From NCBI RefSeq assembly GCF_024734895.1, contig NZ_CP091430.1, forward strand, positions 2,498,501 through 2,562,500: a stretch of DNA of 64,000 nucleotides, written 5' to 3'. The notes beneath the pieces were generated by a model. That model did not search any database and had not been told where the DNA came from. It saw only the letters and a list, made by a program, of their open reading frames with translations. This stretch comes from Paenibacillus spongiae. Lineage in GTDB: Bacteria; Bacillota; Bacilli; Paenibacillales; Paenibacillaceae. Positions 40,093-48,599 of the stretch are shown piece after piece (position 1 is the first letter of the stretch; every line of letters begins with the position of its first letter). A program made the position numbers and the translations under genes.

Positions 40093-41499
40093 CTAGATGA
40101 GAAAGATGGCGACGATCGTCGTAACGGCAAGACCGATGAGCACCGGCTTCAAATTCCGCCGAGCCAGCTCGAACGGATTAACGCCGCATATGGCGGCAGC
40201 GGGGATGAGAGCCCAAGGAATAAGCGTCCCGCCGCCTACCCAAATCGCGGCTACCTGACCGAGCGCGGTCAATGTATCGGCGCCGGTGCCGATGGCGGAG
40301 GCGAACAGCTGCGCGACCGAGCCCGCCAGCGAAATGCCGGAGAAGCCGGAGCCGTCGAGTCCGGTAATGGCTCCGGTTACCGTCAATGTGACGGCGCCGA
40401 TTGCATCGTTGAGCGGCACATGGTTAGCAAGCGCGACACCCAGGTCGTTCACGATGCCATGAGAGCCGTCCGGCAAGGTCTTGCCGAACAGTTCCGTGAA
40501 CGCCGCATCGCCCAGATAGAAGAAGGCGGCAATCGGAATAACCGGACCGAATACCCGAAATCCGAATTGAAAGCCTTCGATTAAATAAGCGGTTGTCTGC
40601 TCAAGTCCGCGATTGCGATGCGCGATCAGCGTGACGGCAATTAAGATGAGCACCGCCGTACCGCCGATGAGCGCCGTCGCGTCGCCGCCTTGCAAATCAA
40701 GAACGAACATGGCGGCGACATCGGCAGCGAACAGAAGCGGAATAATTACTGCAAGCCAGCGTTTCAACTGCTTTGGCAGACGGACTTGCGCAGATGATTC
40801 GGTGCTGCCGGGACCCGTTCCGACGCCGGACTCTACCAGTCCGTCCCTCCATGTTCCCCTCTTCATATCCCGTCTCATCATCCAGAATGCAACCACTGTG
40901 GTTACAAGGCCCATAACAATAACAAGCGGTATGCTGGCCTGCATGACGTCGGCGACCGGCAGCCCGGCTGCGTCGGCCGTCAGCTTCGGCGCGCCTTGGA
41001 TAATATAATCGCCCGACAAGGCGATGCCGTGACCGAAGAGGTTCATCGCCATTGCCGCCCCAAGCGCAGGAAGACCGACGCGTACCGCAACCGGAAGCAG
41101 GACCGCTCCGATCAGCGCGACTCCAGGAGATGGCCAGAAGAACCATGAGGTGACCATCATGATCAATCCGATGCCCCAGAAGGCAAGCGCAGGCGTCCGG
41201 ATAAACCGGGTGAGGGGAGATACCATCATTTCGTTGACGCCGGTTATGATCAGGATGCGGCTCATCGCGACGATAATGGAGATGATGAAGATCGTGCCGA
41301 TCAGCTCTTTGGTCGCATAAATAAAGCTGTTGAATACGCCGCTGACCGACCCGCTGAGACTTTCCGTTGCAAGCAGGCCAAGCGTAAAAATGCCGACCAC
41401 GCAGATGAGCGACGTATCCCGGCGTTTAATGAGAAGCGTCATAATAAACACAATGAAAGCCAGATAAACCCAGTGCAGCGCCGTAAGCTGAATGTCCAC
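40093..41499 (-). CDS. Multi-spanning permease of unassigned substrate
   Basis: A 468-residue hydrophobic protein with about 11-12 spans, in two halves with re-entrant-like loops rich in Gly/Pro (NLFGHGIALSGDYIIQGAPKL; GLDGSGFSGISLAG; GGGTLIPWALIPAAAICGVNPFELA). The layout recalls ion-transporter superfamily carriers such as the GntP and CitM groups, but I cannot name the family. The start is GTG with AGAGGGTG upstream. It is transcribed towards the thiamine operon, with a gap of ~90 bases to the AraC gene upstream. It may transport a product of the GH172 hydrolase encoded beyond the AraC gene, but this is context only. Confidence 0.75.
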   Translation of the reverse strand: MDIQLTALHWVYLAFIVFIMTLLIKRRDTSLICVVGIFTLGLLATESLSGSVSGVFNSFIYATKELIGTIFIISIIVAMSRILIITGVNEMMVSPLTRFIRTPALAFWGIGLIMMVTSWFFWPSPGVALIGAVLLPVAVRVGLPALGAAMAMNLFGHGIALSGDYIIQGAPKLTADAAGLPVADVMQASIPLVIVMGLVTTVVAFWMMRRDMKRGTWRDGLVESGVGTGPGSTESSAQVRLPKQLKRWLAVIIPLLFAADVAAMFVLDLQGGDATALIGGTAVLILIAVTLIAHRNRGLEQTTAYLIEGFQFGFRVFGPVIPIAAFFYLGDAAFTELFGKTLPDGSHGIVNDLGVALANHVPLNDAIGAVTLTVTGAITGLDGSGFSGISLAGSVAQLFASAIGTGADTLTALGQVAAIWVGGGTLIPWALIPAAAICGVNPFELARRNLKPVLIGLAVTTIVAIFLI

Positions 41500-41585
41500 T
41501 TGGGAAACACCCTCTCGTACCTATAGGAATGGTCCTACATCCTATGCGGGAGAGCGGGTGGGCGTTCGCACGGTTGAAGGCGTTC

Positions 41586-42467
41586 TCATGAATGGCGGAA
41601 CGCAGTCCGGTAAGCGGAAGGGCTGCAGCCGGAATTGTTCTTGAAAGCGCGGCTGAACGTATGCAGATTCGGATACCCGAGCGCTTCGGACATCTCCTGC
41701 ATCGACAGCTGGGAATATTTCAGCAGGTTCTTCGCCTGCTCCATCCGCATTTGCTGATGGTATTGAATCGGCGTCTGGTCGAAGGCTTGCCGGAAAAGAC
41801 CGATCAGATACCGTTTGTTCATATGAAAATGGGCGGACATTTCGTCCAGCGTAACGGTCCGGTCTGCGTGCTGATTCAAATATTCCTTCATATTCATCAG
41901 CTGCGTGACACGATCAGGCTGATCGTAGCCCGCATGCCAATGCGATTCGCGAAATAACGTTACGAGCAGATCGAGCATGAGTCCTTTCAACCTCAGATCC
42001 GCGTACGGTGCCTGTGCACGGAATTCGTGAATGATCGTAAACAGCAGCTTCTCGAATGTTTTGGGTGAGCGAAGCCGAATGCGGTTAGGCAGCTGCAGCT
42101 CGGGCCCCGACAACAGATCCTGCCGAAACCACCCCAGCTCGGTTTGATCCATCTCTTCCTCAGGCTTGAAGGATACCGGTATCAAGCGGCTGTCCGGGGC
42201 TTCGATTATATCGAAATGGACATGGGGCTGCTCGACCGGAGCCTGTCCCACAACGCTGATCGAATGCCGCTGCTTCGGTTTGAACAGGAAGACATCGCCT
42301 TCCGCGCCGCGGTAAACGGCATCCTCGACCGTCACTTCCAGCTCGCCCTGCTTCACGTATAAAAGTTCATAATCCCATATGGCTCTGTCGGGGATATAAG
42401 CGTTCAATTGCAGCCAATGATCCATGGCAACGCGAACGTATGGCGACAAATGGCGGAGCAAATCCAT
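41586..42467 (-). CDS. AraC family transcriptional regulator
   Basis: A ~293-residue regulator with an N-terminal cupin-like sensor (YELLYVKQGELEVTVEDAVYRGAEGDVFLFKPKQRH) and a C-terminal double helix-turn-helix (VTLDEMSAHFHMNKRYLIGLFRQAF; LSMQEMSEALGYPNLHTFSRAFKNNSGCSPSAYR). The start is uncertain: the ATG at 42467 lies directly against AGAGGG, while the TTG at 42461 is well spaced from it; an open frame extends to 42572 without a ribosome binding site. It is divergent from a GH172 hydrolase gene whose upstream region has two 9-bp direct repeats 21 bp apart, so it probably activates that gene in response to a sugar. Confidence 0.9.
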   Translation of the reverse strand: MDLLRHLSPYVRVAMDHWLQLNAYIPDRAIWDYELLYVKQGELEVTVEDAVYRGAEGDVFLFKPKQRHSISVVGQAPVEQPHVHFDIIEAPDSRLIPVSFKPEEEMDQTELGWFRQDLLSGPELQLPNRIRLRSPKTFEKLLFTIIHEFRAQAPYADLRLKGLMLDLLVTLFRESHWHAGYDQPDRVTQLMNMKEYLNQHADRTVTLDEMSAHFHMNKRYLIGLFRQAFDQTPIQYHQQMRMEQAKNLLKYSQLSMQEMSEALGYPNLHTFSRAFKNNSGCSPSAYRTAFRHS

Positions 42468-42597
42468 CCCTCTTTTTTCGTTCAAGTGATTAAAAATTGA
42501 TAAATGAAACCTTATTCGCGGTATGGCTTCATTGTATTCGTATGACCTGTGAAAAGAAAGAACCACTTCCAAAAATGTGCCGAAAAAAAGTGAACTT

Positions 42598-42653
42598 TTG
42601 CTAAATTAATCAAACTGATTGCTAAATCCAAACGGATGGAAACCTTCTATACT
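42598..42653 (+). promoter_or_regulatory. Likely AraC operator repeats and promoter of the GH172 gene
   Basis: TTGCTAAAT occurs at 42598-42606 and 42619-42627, 21 bp apart (two helical turns), followed by a -10 TATACT (42648-42653). No -35 stands at the right distance, and the second repeat lies where an AraC-type activator would contact RNA polymerase. Confidence 0.6.
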
Positions 42654-42694
42654 GGCTACAGGAAGAAGGACAACCACATACGGGAGGGCACAAG

Positions 42695-43774
42695 ATGACA
42701 GCGTTTAACGGAATTGGGATGGGACTCGGTAATTTGGCCAGACTATCGGATGCGAAGACGCGTTCGATATCGCCTGAGAATTTCACGGGTGAGAAGGGAA
42801 AAGGCGGCATGGCCACGGAAGGGACAGGCCTGTCCGCATCGGGTAATCTCGGTCAAGGCTGGAAAATATCGCCTTCGGTCTCGCTTCAGGCGAATGCTTC
42901 CTTCACCATGGCGGAAATCGACGGTCCCGGCGTCATTCAGCATATTTGGCTGACTTGCCACACGGATTCATGGCGCCATCTGATCCTGAATATCTATTGG
43001 GACGATGAAGAATCACCGTCCGTCCGCGTACCGGTGGGGGATTTCTTCTGCAACGGCTGGTGCGAGCGGAGCTTGGTCAATTCGATGCCGGTATCGGTTA
43101 ATCCCGCGAACGGATTTAACAGCTATTGGGAAATGCCTTTCCGCCAAAAAGCCAAAGTCGTTATGGAAAATGTCAGCGACCATAACCATACCCTGTATTA
43201 TCAAATCGACTACACCTTGACGGAAGTACCGGCCGATATGGCTTATTTCCATGCACAATGGCGCCGCAGCAATCCGCTCAAGTATAAAGAAGTGCATACG
43301 ATCGTGGACGGCATCAAAGGAAAAGGGCATTATGTCGGTACTTACATTGCCTGGCAGGTAAACAGCAACAATTGGTTTGGCGAGGGCGAAGTGAAGTTCT
43401 ATATGGATGGCGACGGCGAGTTCCCTACGATCTGCGGGACGGGAACGGAGGATTATTTCGGCGGTGCCTGGAACTGGGATATGAGCGGCCAATACGTTAC
43501 TTATTCTACCCCGTTCCTCGGCATGCATCAGCATATCAAGCCGGACGGTCTGTATAAAGCCAATCAAAGGTTCGGCATGTACCGGTGGCACATTATGGAT
43601 CCAATCCGGTTCGAAGAGGATCTTCGGGTTACAATCCAGGCGCTTGGCTGGAGGTCGCATGGCAAGTATTTGCCGCTGCAGGACGATATCGCCTCGGTGG
43701 CATTCTGGTACCAGTCCGAGCCGCACCAAGCCCATCCTGCGCTCCCGGATGCATACGGTCTTGAAGTCATATAG
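42695..43774 (+). CDS. GH172 family (DUF2961) glycoside hydrolase
   Basis: A 359-residue cytoplasmic protein (no signal peptide) of the DUF2961 family, now GH172, whose characterised members act on alpha-D-fructofuranosides, difructose anhydrides or D-arabinofuranosides. Family features: GPGVIQHIWLTC, the first jelly-roll strands LILNIYWDDEESPSVRVPVGDFF, and the acidic active-site motif CGTGTEDYFGGAW. GGGAGGG precedes the ATG. It is divergent from an AraC regulator with operator-like repeats between them, and is followed by a hairpin. The exact substrate is not predictable. Confidence 0.88.
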   Translation: MTAFNGIGMGLGNLARLSDAKTRSISPENFTGEKGKGGMATEGTGLSASGNLGQGWKISPSVSLQANASFTMAEIDGPGVIQHIWLTCHTDSWRHLILNIYWDDEESPSVRVPVGDFFCNGWCERSLVNSMPVSVNPANGFNSYWEMPFRQKAKVVMENVSDHNHTLYYQIDYTLTEVPADMAYFHAQWRRSNPLKYKEVHTIVDGIKGKGHYVGTYIAWQVNSNNWFGEGEVKFYMDGDGEFPTICGTGTEDYFGGAWNWDMSGQYVTYSTPFLGMHQHIKPDGLYKANQRFGMYRWHIMDPIRFEEDLRVTIQALGWRSHGKYLPLQDDIASVAFWYQSEPHQAHPALPDAYGLEVI

Positions 43775-43846
43775 AACAGTCTGATTCGTATTAGCTAGTA
43801 AACTGTACGGCACGGCAACAAGGCATGCGTTCTTATGTACAGACAA

Positions 43847-43887
43847 AAGAGCAGCTCCGTTCTCCTCGTGAGGGCGGGGCTGCTCTT
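43847..43887 (-). terminator. Terminator between the GH172 gene and the convergent NlpC/P60 gene
   Basis: AAGAGCAGCTCCG pairs with CGGGGCTGCTCTT (one G-U pair). On the minus strand it is followed by TTGTCTG and on the plus strand by GCTCTATTTTC, so it may serve both genes. Confidence 0.75.
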
Positions 43888-43921
43888 GCTCTATTTTCAT
43901 GAAAAGCATCGTGTGTGCATT

Positions 43922-44557
43922 CTATTCATCATATTCGTTCTGGTCGTGATTCCGGTCACTGTTCTGATCATTGGATGCATCCGCTTGATTGTCTGCCGCC
44001 GGTTTCGATGGTTTCTGGACCGTCTCCGGAGCAGCCTGCTCATCGGCCGTTTTCTCTGCGGCTTGTCCGTTTCCTGTAATGACCCGGCGTGCCGTCGTAT
44101 AATGGTCGCTCCACCATCCGGTGTTCATATCGGTTATCGTTACGCCGGGCTTCCCGTACGTATGAATCACTTTGCCGTTACCCATATAGACGCCGACATG
44201 GTGAATCGGCGAATAGAAGAAAACGAGATCGCCCGGCTGCAGCTGATCTTTCGGTACATAGGTTCCGACCGTCGACTGCTCCTTTGACGAACGAGGCAGG
44301 TCGATTCCGTTTTGTTTGAATACATATTGTGTGAACGAAGAACAGTCGAATTGGTCCGTCCGCCCTGTTTTGGCTCCGAAATGATACGGAACCCCCAGGA
44401 ACTGCTGCCCGTCCTTCAGGATGCTGTCCGCGACTGTGCCGGATGCAGCTGCGGCATGGGCCGCTTGTGGTGTCACCAGCATGCTTCCAGATATGAAGAC
44501 GGAAAGACTTATCGTGACGCCCGCAACTAATTTTCCAATACGCTTTGTGTTTATCAT
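43922..44557 (-). CDS. Secreted NlpC/P60 family peptidoglycan endopeptidase
   Basis: A 211-residue secreted protein. A signal peptide (VAGVTISLSVFISGSMLV...AHA) precedes a compact NlpC/P60 domain, a papain-like cysteine peptidase that cuts peptide stems of peptidoglycan. The catalytic cysteine is in FDCSSFTQYVF, the histidine in HHVGVYMGNG and the third polar residue in KVIHTYG. A C-terminal ~50-residue tail rich in Asn, Asp, Gln and Lys has no fold signature. No LysM or SH3 cell-wall-binding repeat is present. GGAGGG precedes the ATG. It is monocistronic. Confidence 0.92.
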   Translation of the reverse strand: MINTKRIGKLVAGVTISLSVFISGSMLVTPQAAHAAAASGTVADSILKDGQQFLGVPYHFGAKTGRTDQFDCSSFTQYVFKQNGIDLPRSSKEQSTVGTYVPKDQLQPGDLVFFYSPIHHVGVYMGNGKVIHTYGKPGVTITDMNTGWWSDHYTTARRVITGNGQAAEKTADEQAAPETVQKPSKPAADNQADASNDQNSDRNHDQNEYDE

Positions 44558-45150
44558 TTCGGTCTGTTCCCTCCATTTGCTTGTTAGAATGGCTAAGGCG
44601 ATTACCCGAAATCAATATAACACATCAAACACCGCCTAATACTTGCTAAGACCGAACCAACGTAAGGCGTGGCGTGCTCTGCGGTAAAATTATTAGAACT
44701 TGCTTAGAATAAAAGGTCTGTTTTTACTTGACAGCTGCTTTCGCGGTACAGATGAAACCTTCCCAATAGCAAAGGCTTGACGGTAATCGGGGGATGTGAA
44801 CAAAAAAACCGGGGCCCTCTTTCGAGAGCCCCTTTTCATGGGAGAGGAGAAACCGGACGAAGAGCTTATGGGGAAACGTAAGTCTTCTCCGCGGTTGTCT
44901 ACGGCACCTCGCGATGCCGATATGATAAGGATTGCCAGATCGCGGCTATTTATACATGGGTGCGAAAAGATCCTTATTCGGCCTTCGGGGCCGCCGGTTT
45001 CAATCCTGCTGGACATGCAGGCTCCGGCGGGTCTATGATTGCGTAAAGGAGTGATGCGTTGGCGGCGCGGCGATGCACCTGCAAACGCTTCATTCTTCGT
45101 GAATGGGTGCATGGTAAGTTAAACTACGGAACATTGGAGGATGATCAGTC
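44558..45150. other. Intergenic region with a hairpin and one possible leader ORF
   Basis: The region holds the ribosome binding site of the NlpC/P60 gene, a TTGACA (no matching -10) near 44729, the hairpin at 44811-44836 and a possible short coupled ORF from 45059. A frame at 44796-45038 has no convincing protein features. No other gene was seen. Confidence 0.5.
44811..44836 (+). terminator. Terminator-like hairpin in the intergenic region
   Basis: GGGGCCCTC pairs with GAGAGCCCC (one mismatch) around TTTC, followed by TTTTC. There is no gene upstream on this strand, so it would end an unrecognised transcript or belong to a leader. Confidence 0.5.
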
Positions 45151-45154
45151 ATGA
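45059..45154 (+). CDS. Possible 31-residue leader peptide coupled to the dehydrogenase gene
   Basis: A TTG at 45059 has a perfect AAAGGAG seven bases upstream (45045-45051) and opens a 31-codon frame starting MAARRCTCKRF. Its TGA overlaps the ATG of the following dehydrogenase gene (ATGA). The strong ribosome binding site and coupling suggest translation. The short basic, Cys-containing peptide has no known relative. It could also be chance, because the dehydrogenase has its own GGAGG. Confidence 0.3.
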   Translation: MAARRCTCKRFILREWVHGKLNYGTLEDDQS

Positions 45155-46107
45155 AAATTGTGATATTAGATGGATATACGCTCAATCCGGGCGATTTGTC
45201 ATGGGAACCCTTGAAGGCGCTCGGAGACGTCACCGTACACGATCGGTCGTCAGGAGACGAGATTTTGGAACGGTCGTCCGGAGCGGACGTGCTGCTGACG
45301 AACAAGACGCCGCTTAACGCGGAAACGATCCGGCAGCTCCCCGGGTTGAAATACATCGGCGTGCTGGCGACAGGCTATAACGTCGTGGATACGCAAGCGG
45401 CTGCCGAGCAGGGTATCGTAGTAACCAATATTCCGGATTACAGCACGCACTCGGTCGCGCAGCTCGTGTTCGCTCTTTTGCTGGAACAGTGCAATCACGT
45501 GGCTGCTCACAATGCAGCCGTTCATGCCGGCCGCTGGTCGGCCGGACCGGATTTTACCTTTACGCTGCATCCGCTGCTCGAGCTCGCGGACAAAACGATG
45601 GGGATATTCGGTTATGGCCAGATCGGCCAACAGGTGGCCAGATTGGCGCTTGCTTTCGGCATGAAGGTAATCGTTCATACCCGCACCGAGAAGCGCGTCG
45701 AGGGGCTGGAAGAGGTTCGGTTCGTTTCAGAGGATGCGCTGTTTGCCGAATCGGACGTCATCTCCCTTCATAGCCCGCTGACGAAGGAGACCTCCGGCAT
45801 CGTCAACAAGCGTACGCTTGGCTTGATGAAGCCGACTGCATTTCTCATTAATACGGCAAGGGGCGGCCACGTCGTCGAGCATGATTTGGCCGATGCATTG
45901 AAGGGAGGAAGGATTGCAGGCGCTGCGCTGGATGTCTTGTCGGCGGAGCCGCCTGCGGCAGATCATCCGCTCATTGGAGCGCCCAATTGTATCATTACGC
46001 CTCATATCGCATGGGAGACGGTCGAGGCGCGCCAACGGTTAATGGAAATTGCCGCTTCCAATTTGCGGTCGTTCCAAGACGGAGAAGCCGTCAACCGGGT
46101 AAACTGA
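45151..46107 (+). CDS. D-2-hydroxyacid dehydrogenase (glycerate/hydroxypyruvate/glyoxylate reductase-like)
   Basis: A 318-residue NAD(P)-dependent dehydrogenase of the D-isomer-specific family. The dinucleotide motif is FGYGQIGQQVARLA, with the catalytic arginine in INTARGGHVVEHDLADAL, the acid in LDVLSAEPP and the histidine in NCIITPHIAWET. Its length and the GVLATGYNVVD segment are like glycerate dehydrogenases (HprA group). GGAGG precedes the ATG. LrgA- and LrgB-like membrane genes follow 45 bases later, which suggests that a short hydroxy acid is moved and oxidised or reduced by one operon. Confidence 0.88.
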   Translation: MKIVILDGYTLNPGDLSWEPLKALGDVTVHDRSSGDEILERSSGADVLLTNKTPLNAETIRQLPGLKYIGVLATGYNVVDTQAAAEQGIVVTNIPDYSTHSVAQLVFALLLEQCNHVAAHNAAVHAGRWSAGPDFTFTLHPLLELADKTMGIFGYGQIGQQVARLALAFGMKVIVHTRTEKRVEGLEEVRFVSEDALFAESDVISLHSPLTKETSGIVNKRTLGLMKPTAFLINTARGGHVVEHDLADALKGGRIAGAALDVLSAEPPAADHPLIGAPNCIITPHIAWETVEARQRLMEIAASNLRSFQDGEAVNRVN

Positions 46108-46152
46108 GCCGGCTGCCGCGCGCTGCCAAAATACCTGAAGGAGATGCGGGGA

Positions 46153-46530
46153 ATGAGGGGATTCGTCATCATCATCGGATTCGACGGTTTGGGTTGGCTG
46201 CTGCATGAGGGAGCGGGCGTACCGCTCCCTTCGCATGTATTGGGGCTGCTGCTGCTGACGCTGGCGCTGTTCACGCGCCTTATTAAGCTGGAATGGGTGG
46301 AAACGGCTGCGACGGTGCTAACCCGTCATATGATGTTATTTTTCGTGCCGCTCCTGGCGGGAGTATCTGTATTTATCCCTATGCTCAGCACGGCTTGGCC
46401 TGCTATTGCAGTCAGCCTTATTGCAGGCACCTCAGCAGTCACGCTGCTTACGGGCCTGGCGATGCGTCTTCTCATTGGCGGACATAAGGAGGTAAAGGCT
46501 TCGCATGAGCAGCAGCACTCTGTTTTCTAA
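46153..46530 (+). CDS. LrgA/CidA family membrane protein
   Basis: A 125-residue protein with four hydrophobic segments. VPLPSHVLGLLLLTLAL corresponds to the family motif (LPIPGSIIGMLLL), and LTRHMMLFFVPLLAGV is also typical. The ATG at 46153 is preferred over the ATG at 46144 because AAGGAG (46138-46143) would be too close to the latter. LrgA-type proteins were first described as holin-like, but LrgAB homologs such as plant PLGG1 and B. subtilis PftAB transport glycolate/glycerate or pyruvate. It overlaps the LrgB-like gene by 26 bases. Confidence 0.85.
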   Translation: MRGFVIIIGFDGLGWLLHEGAGVPLPSHVLGLLLLTLALFTRLIKLEWVETAATVLTRHMMLFFVPLLAGVSVFIPMLSTAWPAIAVSLIAGTSAVTLLTGLAMRLLIGGHKEVKASHEQQHSVF

Positions 46531-47197
46531 CCCGCTCTTCGGTACGACGGTGACCGTACTTGCTTACGCGCTTTCGGTTAAGCTTCATGCCAAGGTTCGA
46601 TGGCTGCATCCCTTGCTGTCGGCGCCGCTTCTGGTTTACCTTGTGTTACTGGCCGGTTCCATTGACTATGAAGCTTACAATGCCGGAGGAAGTATCGTCA
46701 CCTTCTTCCTTGGACCGGCAACGGTGGCATTGGCGGTGCCCTTATACAAACAAGCGATGCGGCTAAGACCTATGCTTCGCAAGCTGCTGGCCGGCGCGTT
46801 AATCGGCAGTGTGCTGGGCATTGCGATCAATGCCCTCTGCGTGATTGCGATGGGCGGATCGAAAGCGCTGCTGCTCGCTGTCCTGCCGAAATCCGTTACC
46901 GCTCCCGTAGCGGCGGATTTGGCTAATTGGCTTGGAGGCTCGCCGGAGCTTGCTGCGGCATTGACCGTGTTGACGGGGTTGATCGGAAGCATCGCGGGTC
47001 CTCCGCTGCTGCGTCTGGCGCGGGTGGACGATTACGTTGCTTCATCCATTGCCATCGGCGCTTCGTCGCACGGGATCGGTTCGGCCAAGCTGCTCGCGGA
47101 TTCGGAAGAAAAGGGCGGGATCAGCAGCTTCTCGATGGCGGCATGCGCCATCTTTACCCCTTTGCTGCTCGTGCCGGTCAATTGGTTTATTTTGTAG
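46505..47197 (+). CDS. LrgB/CidB family membrane protein
   Basis: A 230-residue integral membrane protein, partner of the LrgA-like protein. Family motifs: FFLGPATVALAVPLYKQ, PKSVTAPVAADLANWLGG and the C-terminal IAIGASSHGIGSAKLLADSEEKGGISSFSMA with its conserved His. AAGGAGG lies 10 bases before the ATG, inside the previous gene. The order dehydrogenase-lrgA-lrgB points to transport of a small 2-hydroxy or 2-oxo acid. Confidence 0.9.
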   Translation: MSSSTLFSNPLFGTTVTVLAYALSVKLHAKVRWLHPLLSAPLLVYLVLLAGSIDYEAYNAGGSIVTFFLGPATVALAVPLYKQAMRLRPMLRKLLAGALIGSVLGIAINALCVIAMGGSKALLLAVLPKSVTAPVAADLANWLGGSPELAAALTVLTGLIGSIAGPPLLRLARVDDYVASSIAIGASSHGIGSAKLLADSEEKGGISSFSMAACAIFTPLLLVPVNWFIL

Positions 47198-47313
47198 CGG
47201 GCCTGAAGCTTTTTTATCTTCTCTTAAGGTTTTGCCTGTTCGCTTCTGATATAGTGACTGCATACAGATAGACAAGCTTGTTGGCAATTACATTTCGGAA
47301 GGGAGTTTTTTAG

Positions 47314-48528
47314 TTGAACGAGAAAGACGAGCAGCAGAAGGATTTAGAACTTAATAAAGCAGGGGGCAATAAAGAAGAGACGAAAGCGCCGGATAATCTG
47401 CCAGGTGCGAATGAAGTGGCCGCTTCGCAAGAAGAGCCGGCCGCCAGGGAAGAGAATTTGGATTCCCCGGCATATACCGGAACTGAAACGGATGACGATC
47501 GTGCGGCTGAAGACGATAAGGTTGAGAATAACGGCGCGGCTGCGCTTGAGTCCGGGACCGTCCCGTCAGAACCCGCTGCAACGGGCGGCAAGAGCGGTAA
47601 AGGATGGATGATCGCAAGCATCGTTCTGGCTGTCCTGCTTGCGGCTGCACTTATTAAACCGCCGTTCGGCGGAAGCAACGAGGTCGTCGCACAGGTGAAC
47701 GGCGTTGATATTAAGAAGGATCAGCTGTTTGATTCCATGGTCGAGCTCGGCGGCGATTCGATTCTTGAGAACCTGATCAACGAGGAATTGATTAACCAGG
47801 AAGCGAAGAAAGCCGGCATTACCGTTACGGATGAGGATATTAATAAAGAAATCGATACGCTTAAGAAGAACTTTCCGTCCGAGGAAGAATTCAACGCGGC
47901 TTTGATGCAATCGAATATGACGATTGACGATCTGAAGGAGCAGATGCCGATTCAGATTCAAATGCGCAAGCTGCTGGAGCCGAAGGCGAAGGAGAGCGTG
48001 ACCGACGAGCAGGTAAAACAATATTTTGACGAGAACAAATCGATGTACGATACCGAGGAACAAGTTCGCGCATCCCACATCTTGGTAGAGACCAAGGAAG
48101 AAGCGGAAGCGATTATGAAGCAGCTGAATGAGGGGGCGGACTTCGCCGCGCTGGCGAAGGAAAAATCGATTGATCCCGGTTCGAAGGATGCCGGGGGCGA
48201 TCTTAATTTCTTCCCTAAAGGAGCGATGGAGGAGCCTTTCGAGAAGGCAGCCTTCGCGCTGAAGTCCGCTGGCGAGCTCAGCCCGATCGTGCAGACAAGC
48301 CATGGCTTCCATATCATTAAATTTACGGAGCACAAAGCAGCGGCAGCCGCGAAATTTGAGGATCATAAAGCGGAGATTCAAGAGTCGTTGATCAACAGCA
48401 AAATCGGCGAGCTGTCCCAAACCTGGATGGCCGATCTGAAAGCGAATGCCAAGATTACGAATCATCTTAAAAAAGATACCGAAGCTGATGCGGACGGTGG
48501 AGCGAACACCAATCCAGCAGCAGGCTAA
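47314..48528 (+). CDS. Membrane-anchored peptidyl-prolyl isomerase / foldase (PrsA- or SurA-like)
   Basis: A 404-residue protein. The first ~97 residues are a Glu/Asp/Ala-rich, probably disordered cytoplasmic segment, followed by one membrane span (WMIASIVLAVLLAAALI) and an extracytoplasmic part. The latter has a SurA-N-like helical chaperone region (ENLINEELINQEAKKAGITVTDEDINKEI...) and a parvulin rotamase domain (VRASHILVETKEEAEAIM...FFPKGAMEEPFEKAAFAL...PIVQTSHGFHIIKFTE). Bacillus PrsA is a lipoprotein; this one is a type II membrane protein with a large cytoplasmic tail. The TTG start has GAAGGGAG eight bases upstream. It helps fold secreted proteins. Confidence 0.9.
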   Translation: MNEKDEQQKDLELNKAGGNKEETKAPDNLPGANEVAASQEEPAAREENLDSPAYTGTETDDDRAAEDDKVENNGAAALESGTVPSEPAATGGKSGKGWMIASIVLAVLLAAALIKPPFGGSNEVVAQVNGVDIKKDQLFDSMVELGGDSILENLINEELINQEAKKAGITVTDEDINKEIDTLKKNFPSEEEFNAALMQSNMTIDDLKEQMPIQIQMRKLLEPKAKESVTDEQVKQYFDENKSMYDTEEQVRASHILVETKEEAEAIMKQLNEGADFAALAKEKSIDPGSKDAGGDLNFFPKGAMEEPFEKAAFALKSAGELSPIVQTSHGFHIIKFTEHKAAAAAKFEDHKAEIQESLINSKIGELSQTWMADLKANAKITNHLKKDTEADADGGANTNPAAG

Positions 48529-48536
48529 TCGCGAAT

Positions 48537-48573
48537 AGAACCGGCCGGGGGAGCACCTCGGACCGGTTCTTTT
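48537..48573 (+). terminator. Terminator after the foldase gene
   Basis: AGAACCGG (48537-48544) pairs with CCGGTTCT (48563-48570), with an inner CCGGGG/CCTCGG helix, followed by TTTATT. Confidence 0.8.
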
Positions 48574-48599
48574 ATTACGATATCATTCCCTTCTGCCCT

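Noticed and set aside
44796-45038. An 80-residue frame in the intergenic region before the dehydrogenase gene
   Set aside because: It starts inside a terminator-like hairpin region, has a poor ribosome binding site, and its translation resembles no protein.
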